Assembly: GCA_963669155.1 (NCBI GenBank) | Contig: OZ022580.1 | Span: forward strand, 17,546,027 to 17,610,026 | DNA: 64,000 nt | DNA from: Arbacia lixula | Lineage: Eukaryota; Echinodermata; Echinoidea; Arbacioida; Arbaciidae | Reading direction: 5' to 3' | Part shown: positions 33,641 through 46,213 of the stretch, piece by piece | How positions within the stretch are numbered: the first letter of the stretch is position 1 | Layout: the number at the start of each line of letters is the position of its first letter | Position numbers and translations under genes: made by a program | The notes under the pieces: model-generated | The model's database searches: none | Seen by the model: the letters and a program-made list of their open reading frames with translations, nothing else | What the model was told of the DNA's origin: nothing

Positions 33641-35514
33641 CTGAAGCCATCTTCGTCGTTCTCTTCTCTTCCGATGCAAACATTCTTTCATATAGAGTAC
33701 CGAAGTGTGTCGTCATATGAACATGTTATCAAGACAAATTTGCTCTAAACAAACTCACTCCACTGAGAGGTTTACCTGTCCGATATTGTATATCGGGCTA
33801 GTATTTGGCATTCTCAATTACATTCCCCGTTGTAATCACCGCTGCTTGTTCTGCCCGTATTGTTTAGAGCCATTTGTCTTGACAATGATGCTCAAATGGC
33901 GTCACACTTCGGTACTTTATATTCAGATAAACAGACGTAGACGGTTGCTTATTTTCCCCACAAATATATTTTTTTTTCTTGAATGCATCAACATTTTCAA
34001 ATTCATGACATATATCAATACGGTAATAATGACACTGATCCATGTATAATCATGCAAATGCTCATTGTTTTGATGAAGGAAACACTCAAATATCTATATT
34101 GTGGATCAGAGAATTGTCCTAGTCAAAACTCAATTCAAACAGTGATGCAACACCTTGGCAATTGTCGACAAAACCCCTCCTGAATATAAAAAAATGTCAT
34201 GTTGTTTTCTTACATATTATTTGCTGTCTGAGTCCCCCCCCCCCCCCCCCCACACACACACAGACAAAAAAAATACAACTAAAATCAGAGTAAGAAAGTA
34301 AAGTTCTTATGTATTCCATCCTTAAAAAGATTAGTACATATATACTCGGATCCCTTATGTCATGGTTACAACCGGCCGTCTGTGTTTTTCTACGTGCAGT
34401 TGGCAGCTTGCTTGCCAACTTCTACGATCCTTCTCTACGTCGTCCTTGCGTCCGACGCAAGGCGTTTCTGCGAAACCCGACGCAGACAACAAGCAGAGAG
34501 AAGCATATATGTATATGTGAAGGAACATCTCGGGGGAAATCAATAAAAACCGAGCTGTACACTTTAAAATGCAAAGAAGTTAAGCCATTTGAATCACCAA
34601 TTATATACTTTACATACGCCAACACTGATTCTGATAACATGGATACATAGATATATACAATGTACATGATGGATAGCTTATATCGTTTGAGATTCACATG
34701 CAATAGAATATCATTTTGAGAGAGAGAAATCGTTCTTTCAAGCATTGCTTTCCTCAATTAAATACAACCACAATTATTCTGCTTCTTATGGTGAATGAAT
34801 TCCATGTCGTGTTCTTGCATCAAGACTGTGCACTTCACATGCTATTACTTGTAACACTGGCGTGTGTGTGACGGGTACTTGTATCGAAGAATAATCCATG
34901 CCGCCGGCCTCTTACACTAATACATCATGTAACGACTTATGTGCAGTAATGAGAATTCAACGTGCTTTACATAATCCTTTAATCCTAATACTCACGGGGG
35001 TGCATTATTCTCCCCCCCCCCATCAATTTTTTGTCGGTACTTCCGAACACCTCAATATTTCAAAGCGAAATTTCATGATTTGTTTTCTCTGATCCTATCC
35101 GCACATTTTGATACCAAATTTATGATGATCGGACCTACCGTGTTGATATCAGATTACGTTTATCAAACACATGTCACTGAAATTGCGCTATTTTTCTATA
35201 TGCCTGAGCATAACCATATGGAAAAAATCATGCTGGAGATTTCCCTTTTATGTAAATACTTTTCTAATAGGTATAAGTGTTTCAAGTAGCGTAAATAATT
35301 AAAACACACACAAACCAACATACACCCACACTTACACCAAAATCGCAAAATGCGCTTGACGAAAAACAATGAAATAGGTGAGAAATAATTAGCACAAGCT
35401 ATCCTTTTTTTCAGGACTTGATGAGGGATTTTTGAAAGACATTTGTATCACAACTTGATATTCCTGATGCTTTATCTAGTGATTTTTTGCATAAATTGGC
35501 ATACATAATGGTCC

Positions 35515-37020
35515 ATTTTTTTTCCATATTCTTTATTTGATTTCATTCACATAATGAAATAAACAATTTCACTTTATAACAGAATTACAAATCCATAAAC
35601 GTAATAATTCTATTGATTCAATAAACACAATAAAGTATGATATACCACTTGTACAGTATATAAACACAATATATATGTGCCATATTCTACCTGAATATGC
35701 AACTTATAAATTATATTCCTATTAAATAGAATAATAATCATAATACTAATAGATATGTATAATAGTAATGATAATAAAGCAATTCCATAATACATAAGAA
35801 TGAAATCTTTTCTGATACCCCCCCCCCCCGAACATATAAATCCACCTCCACACAAAACATGTAAGTCCACCCCACCCCCCTACACACACACACATACACA
35901 CTCACATACATACTCACACACAAAAACACACGCACACACTCACAAACACACACACACCACTCTAACCTTGTGTGCTATTTCTTAAAAGGTAACATTCTCC
36001 CATTTTAACAGATGTAATCCTAACTTGTTTCTTTTTAAAGCAATTTCTTTTTCTTCATTCCGATATTCCGTTATCTTTTTAAATATTACCTCATGAGATG
36101 GAATTACACCCTCCGATCTAGATCGAAAAATAATGTATTTTAAGATAAAAATGACTGTATTGCAACATTTTATATTAAGATCTTTTCCCTTGATACCTAC
36201 ATGAATATCTATCCACTCTGCATTTTCAAAAACTATCGCTTCCAATCTTTCTATAACTTTTTGCCATAAAGGTTTGATATACACACAATCCCAGAATACA
36301 TGTTGATACGTTTCTACCTTAATGCCACAAAAGGAACACTGATTATTATCAACAAACCCGAACATAAAAAGGTTTTCTTTTGTATAGATAGCTCCATGCA
36401 GTAATTTATACTGAAATTCCCTGACTTTTGTTAGAAGTGTTGTACTTCGTGGTCTTAGAAAAATATCTGTAATCTCTTTCTTTGAAAATGTGAAATCATG
36501 AAGATTATCTTTAATTCGTAAAGTGTATAATTCTTGTAATTTTGTAACAAATACTTCATACAGCTTTCTGGATGGGAGATCTTTGAGTAACATTGTATTT
36601 TCAAAAATCTTCAATGAAATACTATATTCCTGTACATCAACTGAGTAGAAGTCATATACATTCCCTTTGTATTTCCCACTTGTTAAAATTGCATTACATA
36701 TTTCCAAAACTTTCAATATATTTTCAGCTCCTAATCCTAAATTTTGTAAATATGTAAGTGCTCTTATTTGATTTTTTTCAAGAATTTGATCAAATAAATG
36801 AATATCTTTCTCAAGTAAATCTCCATGAAAAATCATTTTACCTTTACACAAATACTCCTTATTGTTAAAAAAGATTGGATTAATCTTTCCTTCTTTAAAG
36901 TTCCTAATATAATCCATATCTTGCCATACCCTTAAAATGTCTAAATAAAACTGAGAAGTTTTTAGTTTCAATAATTTTGTATCATAATTGCACAGAAAGA
37001 TAAATCTTCCCCCCACTGAC
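35515..37020 (-). mobile_element. 5'-truncated L1/Tx1-like LINE, right arm only
   Basis: Contains an open frame on the - strand (37,085-35,982). From about residue 20 it reads as a LINE ORF2 C-terminal region: LTYLQNLGLGAENILKVLE, EFQYKLLHGAIYTKENLF, then NNQCSFCGIKVETYQHVFWD and CVYIKPLW, a Cys/His knuckle typical of L1-type ORF2 ends. The first ~17 residues are read from a CA/C microsatellite and are not part of the protein. About 340 codons without a stop suggest a recent insertion. The 3' UTR reaches about 35,515. The left arm shows the pre-insertion region near 29,520-29,660. Confidence 0.75.
35879..35960. repeat. (AC)n microsatellite in the LINE 3' UTR
   Basis: Imperfect CACA-rich tract. 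Open reading frames across it on both strands (Thr/His-rich and Cys/Val-rich) are artefacts. Confidence 0.85.
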
Positions 37021-37041
37021 CTTAAGGTCATGGCCATCATA

Positions 37042-37054
37042 ACCCCCCCCCCCC

Positions 37055-37085
<31 letters not shown>
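37042..37085. repeat. Poly-C plus (AC)n tract
   Basis: About 16 C followed by about 14 AC units at the upstream edge of the L1-like insertion. The left arm has G12 at the corresponding place (29,512). Confidence 0.85.
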
Positions 37086-37087
<2 letters not shown>

Positions 37088-38394
37088 TAACAACATGCTT
37101 TGAAATACCCCGGTAGTATTGGGGTTAAGAGAGGTGGTATCATTCTTTGTTTATTCATGCTCGCAATCCAAGTTTTCGTGAAATAATTCAACGACTATGA
37201 TTTGCCTTGTGGTCTGTCCAATCTTGATAATTAATATGAACACGTTTTCACGAGACGCCTGCTTGATATACTATCTCTCTCTCTCGCTTTCTCTCTCTCT
37301 CTATCTCTCTCTCTCTCTCTCTATGGGTGCTTTGTCGTGTGACGTAGGCGATCATGGAGTGCCACACAGTTCTCTGTACTGAGCTCTTTGTATCAATTGC
37401 ATATCATGGTAAACCAGTTAGTCAGGATGCTTATCAACTTAATAATCCTTCTTCCCATGCCCCATACCCCTGGTTCTTTTTCATCAATCCAAACACTTTC
37501 AAGTGAACTTTACACAGTATACGATGTACAAAATCTCAACGTTCAGATTCTTGGCTCACATATCAGTTTCATAATATACATACATGATAATGAAACATTC
37601 TTCTTTGTGTGACATAAAACATACATCTATGACGTGAGTCATATGTAACAAGTTAGGTAAATACTCGTTCTAGGCAAATCTGAATATGATCCGCTCTTAC
37701 GGTGAACATGTCTATACAGACTGTCCAATTGGTGGAGACAAAATACCTTTTGTTCCCCTTCATCAGTTATAAAATAATGCTCAATACCCCAAAGGAGCTG
37801 CAGTCCGCTGGTTCGATAATGATGTGCGAGTTTCGGCATGTAAACAAGTAAGATTTCTGACTAGTCAATCCTAAAGCTCGCAGCTTAATCACGAGAGATG
37901 TGTCGCTGATATTTATATATTACATGTGTGGAGTTACCCCGATGTTCCTCTGTGGGAAAGTCCTCCCTTCAATGACCTCTCCTTAAGGAGAGATGTTGCG
38001 TTGATTAGTTGAGCTACCTCTGCTCGTTCTCTTCAAATCGTGCCAAAGCCCATCCGTTAATTCATCGTGACCTTTATTTTAGGGGAGATTTAGAGTTGAT
38101 TTGTTGCGCTAGCTCAGCGGGCTCTCCCTCTCTTTCTCCCTTACCATTTTGTCAAGTCTCGTAAGAGTCCATCCTATAATGGCATCTCTAGGAGGAGATA
38201 TTTCTTGTTCCTTTGTCAAGCTGGCTGCGCGGATTAATTATCTCCCTCACTCATCCTCCGTTAAGTCGTGCAAAAGTCCATCCTACAGTCTGTAGTAACC
38301 ACTCCTTTAAGATTTAGCCTAGTGTTCATTTGTTGAGCTCCGCGAGTTCTCGACAATCTCCTTCACCCATTCTACTTTAATTCGGCCTGCTTTG

Positions 38395-40214
38395 GCGCTT
38401 CCTACAGTAGCGTCCCCGCCGACAATGGAAGGACATGTTTCTCTAACTGGAGCGTGCGGCAGCGCAGCAGTGTCAGCTTGCCCATAAAGCCGTAGATGCT
38501 CTCCTCCTACTCGTCACTGTGCTTCACTGCAACAATTGACGTCAAGGTTGCTCTCCAGATTCTTGCGCTACTGCTCGAGCAACTCGTCCTTTTTCTTGGC
38601 CGTGGCGATCATGTCATCGCGAGAGAAGAGGTTCAGGGCGGGCGCCTTGACCGGGCGTCCAGTGAAGATCTCATTCACCTGAAGGACAACGCAGAACAAT
38701 AGGACCGTTGATAAACTCCGTTTCTTTGGAGATTCTTATGGAATTCTCGCTTTCCTTTATACATTAATGAATCATTATGAAGTATTCTCAAAGATCCAAA
38801 TTACTGTTTATTTATGCCTTTTAATAAATAATATTCCAAAATATTAGAAATATACGGCTTATTGGAGACCGAGTCTCTGCGAGACTAGACGGGTCTCCGA
38901 AGAGTCATGTTGAATTGAAATGTGTTCGATTGTTTGAATACTTTTTTAAAGTCTAGTGGTTATTCTCAGTAACTTACATTTGGCAGCAAAATTATTCAAC
39001 CCCCCTCTCATTTTTGACATTTTGTCATAATGAATAATATTGCAGCAGCAGATTGCTACTAAACCATTAAGATAGTTAGCCGACAGCTAATTACTAAGGA
39101 ATCCCGGAGAAAAAAAATTACTGCATAGGTCATCTGAAATTGCAATTTGCGCCCAAAACGCATGTTGCAAAATTATTCAACCCCCTATTTTACACACAAG
39201 AAATTAATACACAAATAATGACAATTTAAAAGCCAGTGCATATATTCTGAGGTGAATGCTGATTTTATTTATCCTCCGCCTGAAACTGGAACCTTTATAT
39301 GCACAACTAACAAGTTGTAACATTATTCAACCCATATGGGTGTGTCTTTTAGTACTTTGTGCAGCATCCATTTGCTGCAATGACCTCCTGCAGACGAGAT
39401 GAATAGCCTCCCACAAGCTTCTCACAACGCTCCATGGGGGTGTTGGCCCATTCCTTTTGCGCAATGGTCTCAAGGTAATCGATGCATGTAGGTCTACGTG
39501 CTGCAACAGCTTTCTTCAGATCCCACAACAAATTTTCTTTTGGGTTTAGGTCTGGAGACTGTGATGGTCACTCAAGGTGCGCAAGAGGAATGGGATGATG
39601 TTTTTCCATATTTTTTTAAATCCCGCCCAGTCTCTAAAAGTGCTCTCAATTGGAGGGGGGGGGGGGGAAGCAGCCACGATTTCTTTTCCGGCTCTGCACA
39701 ACTTTAAAAATACGTGCCTGTATACGGCCAAAATTGGGGGAGTGGGCTTTTAATAGAAATAAAATTCTAACAAATTGAGCAAAGGATACGGAAATTCGAG
39801 GGAGCACCCCCCTACAAACCTCATTGTGTACTATTAATAGATCTACAACTAGAGGGATAAAAACCATAACCTCCCCCCCCCCCTCCAAAAAAAAAAGAAA
39901 AAATACGCGCCTGTACACGCCCGAAAATGGTGGGGCAAGGGGACATTCGATATTGTGGCACCCACCTTCGAAATGGTGGGGGCGGAAATTCCGCATAGGC
40001 CTCCTATTCCGCGGAAGTGGATTTCCCTCCCTCTGATGCATCCATCAGGTCGAGCATCTCGGCGTATACGTGGCTGCTGACGGAGAAGGCATGGACCAGG
40101 GCAGGTCATGTGTCGCCGTCCGTGACGTAATCCAGGATCTCCCACGAATTCTTATTGGCGTTGGTGGGCCAGGCGATGTCGATGGGTCACGTCTTGACCA
40201 CCAGCACATCGAAT
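38395..40214 (-). pseudogene. TMEM53/DUF829-like gene, decayed, right arm
   Basis: Inverse copy of the left-arm pseudogene. 40,214-40,027: FDVLVVKT-stop-PIDIAWP, EILDYVTDGDT-stop-PALVHA, FSVSSHVYAEMLDLMDAS, with both TGA codons at the same places as in the left arm. 38,678-38,395: VNEIFTGRPVKAPALNLFSR, DDMIATAKKKDELLEQ-stop, then after a shift KHSDE-stop-EESIYGFMGK and LTLLRCRTLQLEKHV. This copy keeps the 3' part that the left arm lost. The middle exon is gone, its place taken by a Tc1 fragment. DUF829/TMEM53 identity is inferred from PALVHAFS, FSRDD and the E-E-S-I-Y-x-F ending. Confidence 0.6.
38978..39570 (-). mobile_element. Tc1-like transposon fragment, right arm only
   Basis: The - strand frame 39,560-39,349 reads PSQSPDLNPKENLLWDLKK, then TIAQKEWANTPMERCEKLVG and GYSSRLQEVIAANGCCTKY, stop. 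This is the classical C-terminus of Tc1 transposases around the last catalytic acidic residue. The 3' flank repeats ATTATTCAACCC near 38,990, 39,170 and 39,325. The 5' two thirds of the transposase is absent. Confidence 0.8.
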
Positions 40215-40269
40215 CTAGAACAATTAAAATTAATGATAGCATTGATACATGTATTACATCAGCACATCA

Positions 40270-41450
40270 GCCAGGGAAAGGAAATTGGAGCGTTATTGCC
40301 AATTAAATAATGACATCAAAGCAAAAAACATTGAATCCCACCTAATATGTTTTGAGGTTGGAAGCAGGGGAGTGATCTCAAAAGAAAACAAACAGCAAAT
40401 TCAGAAGATCTTTCGATTCGTGGGTGAAAAATCATGCAAGGGTATTATAACAAAATTAAGTCAATTAGCACTAATCGGATCATATGTAATATTTAACTCA
40501 AGATCAGACCCTGCCTGGACAGACATGACATTACTGGATTAATATAATGTTCCCCACTTCTATTTTTTCCAGTTTTGGAATTGCAAATCCTTATTGCGAC
40601 AGTTCTGTCTACGTTGTACGCACATTTGATTCTCTGCAATGATGTATTAAAATTGTTAAGTATGAAACTACGTTTGTCAACTAATTCAACGAAGGGAACA
40701 CAACAGTGATAAACCATTTGTAATGATATGTTCAACATATATTGTAAATACTGTATGTACTATATTGGAAATAATCGGGAATTACACACTATACCCATGT
40801 CATAATCAACTACACAATTACTGTGTCCTTACTTAATAATTACAAACCCCGTGTTTGCCATGATTTATGATTGAAATTGCGACAATTTTGTTTACGTTGT
40901 ATTGTGAACTTACATTTGATTTTCTGTAATGGTTTGATTAAGTACTATTTAGTATATGAAATTATGTTTGTCAATTTATTTAGTGATTATATAGTCAGTT
41001 GAAAACAAAGGCAATAAACCACTTGGAATACTCGTCTAATATATGTTGTAAATATTAGAAATAAAGGTAATGTTTAATGCAATTAGGTCAACATATATAA
41101 GACATTATGCAATTTATCAGCACTTGTTATTGTTTACTACAATACCACTATTCCCCGATTTAAGAATAAACTTGCATTCGATGCAATTAGCTGATTAAGA
41201 ATTATAGAGTGTGAATTTATATTTCCAAAAATGTCTATATGCTCAATGTGAGACAAAAAGATATCACTCGTAAAATTGCCATAAATTTGAAAATAAAGTT
41301 GATGTTAAATTTGATTATGTTTATGAATATATACATTCAGGACTGTGTTCAATAACGAAGCTTTGTCATCATTCTGGTATGTTATATTCACAATAATCCC
41401 ATCTATATTCTGTACTCCAAAATAGTTTTACCTCGTATTATGTTTGTCAA
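40270..41450. repeat. AT-rich diverged repeat block, right arm only
   Basis: Absent between the matching left-arm positions (25,720-25,830). Contains two or three related ~290-bp units, seen by TTGCGACA(G/A)TT(C/T)TGT(C/T)TACG at about 40,596 and 40,877, each followed by ACATTTGATT(C/T)TCTG. Could be an insertion here or a deletion from the left arm. No coding seen. Confidence 0.55.
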
Positions 41451-42299
41451 GCGGCACAAGATGAGTATTGAAGAGATGTAAGTATAAACAATGAAGAAAG
41501 GGGTTTATCCGTAAAAGCGACAGTGGCTTGATACATTGGGTACACCCGTGTAAAATAACATGAAGATAAATAAAATAGTTCCACCGGGGAGCTAAAGCTG
41601 TTAATTTATTTCATTCCATGTTGCCCCAGGTAAGGAGTATTTAGAGAGGAGGAGTGGTGTACGTTGATTTTTAAAAGAGTTACTAAATTGAGCATTCTGC
41701 ATGTGGGCTGGTAATGAATTTCAGGGTACTAGACCTAAAAACGGACTGATTTGGAAAGAGTATTTGTATTAACTTTCCACTTGTGGAATTTAACAGAATG
41801 ACGGGAATTGTACTAATGAATTTCAGCATTCAATGAAAACATGTGCATGAGATAAGAAGGTAGAGAGTTTGAAAAGTATCTGCGCATTAAACAAGCAACT
41901 TGCATCGTATTTAACGGTCGAACAGGGGTAAAGAAGGTTACAAGCACTCCAAGATATGTAACCACAGAACATTGCTTAATTCTAAGGTTGTTGATGTATC
42001 AGGGAGCATCATTATAACACGTATTTAGGTTTGGCCTATGTCTGAAAACAACAAATTGAGTTTTTACAATGTTTAGAGTTAATCTATTGCACAAAAGCCA
42101 ATTATGAACATGCATTAAACATGTTATAACATTCACGTTATTGATCAAAATGACAAAGCTTTCCTCAGAGGCAACTAAAGCAGTGTTGTCTGCAAAATGA
42201 ACGTAGTCAAATAAACTATGCTCCTACAAGGAAAAAAAGAATTCATGAGGAATAAGAAAAGGTGAAAGGGAGCGGGATTTCCATCTAGGAGGACCTCAC

Positions 42300-42420
42300 G
42301 ACGACGACGACGCTGAGCTGCTCCTGACGACGAGTGACCACGACAAGGTGTCGGGTGCCTAGACCATTGACGGCCGCGTCTACGCCGCTTTACCGACAAT
42401 CGGCGGAAAAACAAGTGAAG
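42300..42420. repeat. (CGA)n-rich patch between LINE fragments
   Basis: CACGACGACGACGACGCTGA and following GC-rich text. The left-arm version (24,840-24,930) lacks the triplet expansion. No gene assigned. Confidence 0.5.
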
Positions 42421-43189
42421 AAGAGGGTTTTTAATGAAAACGATCTTTCCAGACTATATACAACATAGCAAACAATACCGACTGCTCACTATCAATCAAT
42501 ATCTTGCCTGTAATCATTATCAGTGGATGATCATTTTCATTATATGACTTTAATCATTTTAAATGAAAGATATAGCTTTGTGATGATGGTTGTTCTCATA
42601 TACTGAGCATTAAGTACATGTATGTAGACGACGCAAGACAGCAAAACAACAACATGTATGATTTCTTTGTCTATATGCGTCTCAAAGTAAAAGGGAAATT
42701 CTTTGATTGTCATGTCATGTTAATATACAATCTCTTTCAAATGTATGCATGTATTTCGATGACAATGGTCACGCATACGATTCAGTCTGTAGTTTTGACT
42801 CTATTTGTGATCTTTCTATGATTTCACCAAATGCATTGCAACGAATCCTGATATTGCATTTTTGTAATTTGAAATTGTATTAGTGTTTATAATTCATTCG
42901 CTGTTATTCATTTTGTTTTTATTTCCCTTATTTGCTAGGCAATCCTGTTCGTTATTGTTAAAACACCTGAAAAGCACGTGCTGAGACCACATAATTTTTC
43001 GGCGGTGGCACGCATCGGTTCAAAGAAAGAAAGTTGTTTCATATCTTTCCATAACACATCCCTGCCTATAGTAAGGACAGTGTAGTCTTCACTGGTATTT
43101 TGTGTTCAACCCTTCCTGTATTGTACGTCATGTTTTCTCTTATTTTAAAGCACTCATTCCGCTGTCACTGAATAGATGTGCTTTTCTGA

Positions 43190-45420
43190 AGCTGCAGTTG
43201 TTAACAGTTGTTACTTTGTCCATGAATGATACTGTAGAGACACCAATAGATAATTACACACTGGTTTAACCCCATCCACAAAGTGCTATTACTACTTACC
43301 GGACGAACTAAACACTAAGATCAATACGCTTAATTATGGGTTTAGTCTGTTCAGGGATGTGTTATGGAAGGATAGGAAGCAACTTTCTTTCTTTGAACCC
43401 ATGTGCCAAGCCGCTGAAAAGTTGTGGTGTTCTCAACATGTGCTTTTCAGGTGTTTGAACAATTATGAACATGATTGTGTGGCAACGGTTTCTCAGAGCG
43501 AACAAAAGAAATGTACAGTCTCATTTCGCTTGTCCCGTTCTGTTAGTGACATTAATACTTCCATGAGCACAACAGGTATCAGCAAACACAAATAAACAAG
43601 TTTTTCAAGTAAAATATCTCTGCTTCACGCAAACACACACAAACGCCGTTAATGATAACACACAGCTTAATGTATCATTTTGAGGGTGGTTGAATCTCCC
43701 AAATGCACAAGTTGTCGGAAAGTGAAGAAATTGGTCAATTTTGTAATTAATACAAATAGCTTATATGTCCGATTTTTAATGATTCCTCAATATTTTTCGA
43801 AACAAAGGCAGAGTATTAGGATCTGTCATTATCTGCCGTTAACTTCCTTATAGTTTGCAAACGAATTTGTCAAAAACAAAACGTCTACAGACAAATGGGA
43901 AATTAAAGAAATTTCTTTTCAAGTTGACATCAGCTAAATGTCGGCTCGGCACATGGAACATCAAAGCATTGTCATGATTATGGAATTCTTTTGACATTCA
44001 TGATCACGCTTTAGAACCCATACAGATGTTTGAATGTATTATGCTCGAGTTTCTACTCCTTCCTATAACACTTCCCTGGTCTGTTGCACCTGAATGCACG
44101 CAACTTAAATCGTAACTTTGACTTTAATGTCATTTCAAAAGCCATTCTCGGCTATAGGTATTAGTGAAACATGGCTACACGATAAATCGCATACAGTATG
44201 TATTTTGTTATACAAACTAGAACGGTATGGAATACTGAGTATACCGTTAAAATGGTTTCAAGATTATCTGTCAGATAGGAAACAATTTATTCAAATTGAT
44301 TGTGAGCAATCTGAAGTTGCAATATTACAACGTGGTGTACCCAAGGGTCAATTCTTGGTTCCCTGTTTGTTATTGTTTTTTTTTATCAATGACATCATAA
44401 ATGCTTCTGCTGAGTTGTCCTATATATAATATTTGCTGACGATACAAACATATTGTATGCGCAAAAAGATTTCGATGAACTTATCAGTAATGTAAATAAC
44501 GAATTATCCAAGCTTAAAAAATAGTGTGATTGCAATAAATTATCTCTGAAGTTATCCAAGACTAATCACATAATTTTCAGAAGACCAAGAACTGTCAGAA
44601 CTGATAATGAATGTAATATCGATATTGGAAATTGCAAAATAGAGGTAAGTACAGTACAAAGTTTTGGGGAGTCATGACGACGAACATCTCAACTGCAAAA
44701 GTTATCTCTTTGCGAAAGTTATCTCGTCGGTAGCCAAATCCATTGGGATAATATATAAACTCAAAGATTTTCTCCCTGAACAGGCTCTGATAATACTTTA
44801 TAATTCCTTATTTCTTTCACATATATCTTACTGTAATACTGCATGGGCAAAGAGCAACCAGAAGAATATGAGTCAATAATCCGTCTACAAACGAAAGCGG
44901 TACTATTATGGAGTGGTGTTCACTTTCTTGCTCACATGGCTCCCCTATTTCAAAGACATAACCTGCTGAAAGTGAATGATATAAATTTTCTGCAGACTAC
45001 AATATTCATGTATTAACTAGCATGGACTCTTACCTCCAAATTTCACATCAATGTTTAAACGAAATTCCGAATTGCACCAATTTAATACCCGAACTGTAAA
45101 CGATTTTCATTTACGTAACCCAAAGACCATTTACCATATAAATCAATTAAGCACAGCGGTCTAGAAGTATGGTACGCTCTGTCAACAGAGACCAAAGTGT
45201 GCTCTTCATTATTTTCATTTATAGCTGTTCTAAAAAAGAAATTGCTTCTCACATATACTTGCTTTTGATATGGGTGTACGATTTCAAAGTTTTATTTCCT
45301 GTCTTCTTTTATTCGAATTATATTAATTCAGATAAACGCTGTTATCAAAGTACGACCTGTAACAAGGCTGGGAGAGAGGGAAAGGGTGGAACAGAGGGGC
45401 GTGACCTAAGGTTATTGTAA
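43190..45420 (+). mobile_element. LINE B remnant, right-arm mirror, split by a MITE
   Basis: Endonuclease start at 43,190-43,345 and 44,086-44,200 (GISETWLHDKSH) joined directly to RT text at 44,200-44,880: YLSDRKQFIQIDCEQSEVA, LQRGVPKGQFLVP, FADDTNILYAQKDFDELIS, then HISYCNTAW. C-terminal region to about 45,420. The CAGGGATGTG MITE at 43,352-44,078 splits it. Internally deleted like its left-arm mirror, so the deletion predates the arms. Confidence 0.7.
43352..44078 (-). mobile_element. 7-bp-TSD MITE (CAGGGATGTG family), right arm only, inside LINE B
   Basis: Ends CAGGGATGTGTTATGGAAGG and (inverse) CCTATAACACTTCCCTG. Flanked by GTCTGTT at 43,345-43,351 and 44,079-44,085. The left arm preserves the empty site (GTGCAACAGACTAAACCC near 23,935). 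More diverged from the 12,222 and 53,947 copies than these are from each other. Confidence 0.85.
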
Positions 45421-46213
45421 TTCATTGGTAATATTAATTTGTTATAAATATGTATATTTTTGTATTAATTGTGTTATACATAGCAAACAAACCAACCATT
45501 TCATGCCATATACCATATCGGGCTGAATAATTTTGTCAAGCCATTGAGCGTTTCATTGCAGTCCATTTTCCAATCTAGTAAACTGTGAAATATTGTATCG
45601 TGTACATAATGTATTGCACTTTGTAAAACTAAACTTCAAATGTATTGATTTTGTTACCGTTATTACCCATATTGTACAATGTACTATTTTCATATTGGAA
45701 ATAAATTTTATCATGAATCGTGAATGTTAAAAATATTATTGATGTATATTAGCAACAATAAAGAGTTACAAACAATGCTTTGTTTTCTGTCAATTTGATA
45801 GCTTTGAAACCAAAGATGTGATATGCCCCGAATCCCGTAATAACGCAATTTTGCTTAAAGTATTGTATGCGACAGGGTATCAAATGCTTTTGATATATCC
45901 ATAAAAATAGCTATTGAATGCTCATTTAGATATACATAATTCATAATTTCATCGTAAAGATTGATTACAGCAAATTCGGTAGAGCAATTCGTATTACACA
46001 CCAAGAAATCGTAGATACGATTGTATATTAAACAACTCTCCCGAGTACCTTGGAAAAAATGGAAGGATAGAAATGGGTTTATAATTGCTACAATCTGAAG
46101 CGAAGCCTTTCGTGAATATGGGTATAACGTTTGGGGATTTTCATTTTGGAGGGGAACACACCAGTTTGTATTGACAGATTGCGTATGTATACAAACAACT
46201 TCTAGCCTGTTAT

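Noticed and set aside
38496..38702. Open frame on the + strand over the right DUF829 copy
   Set aside because: It is the antisense shadow of the last DUF829-like exon, whose - strand reading matches the left-arm copy.
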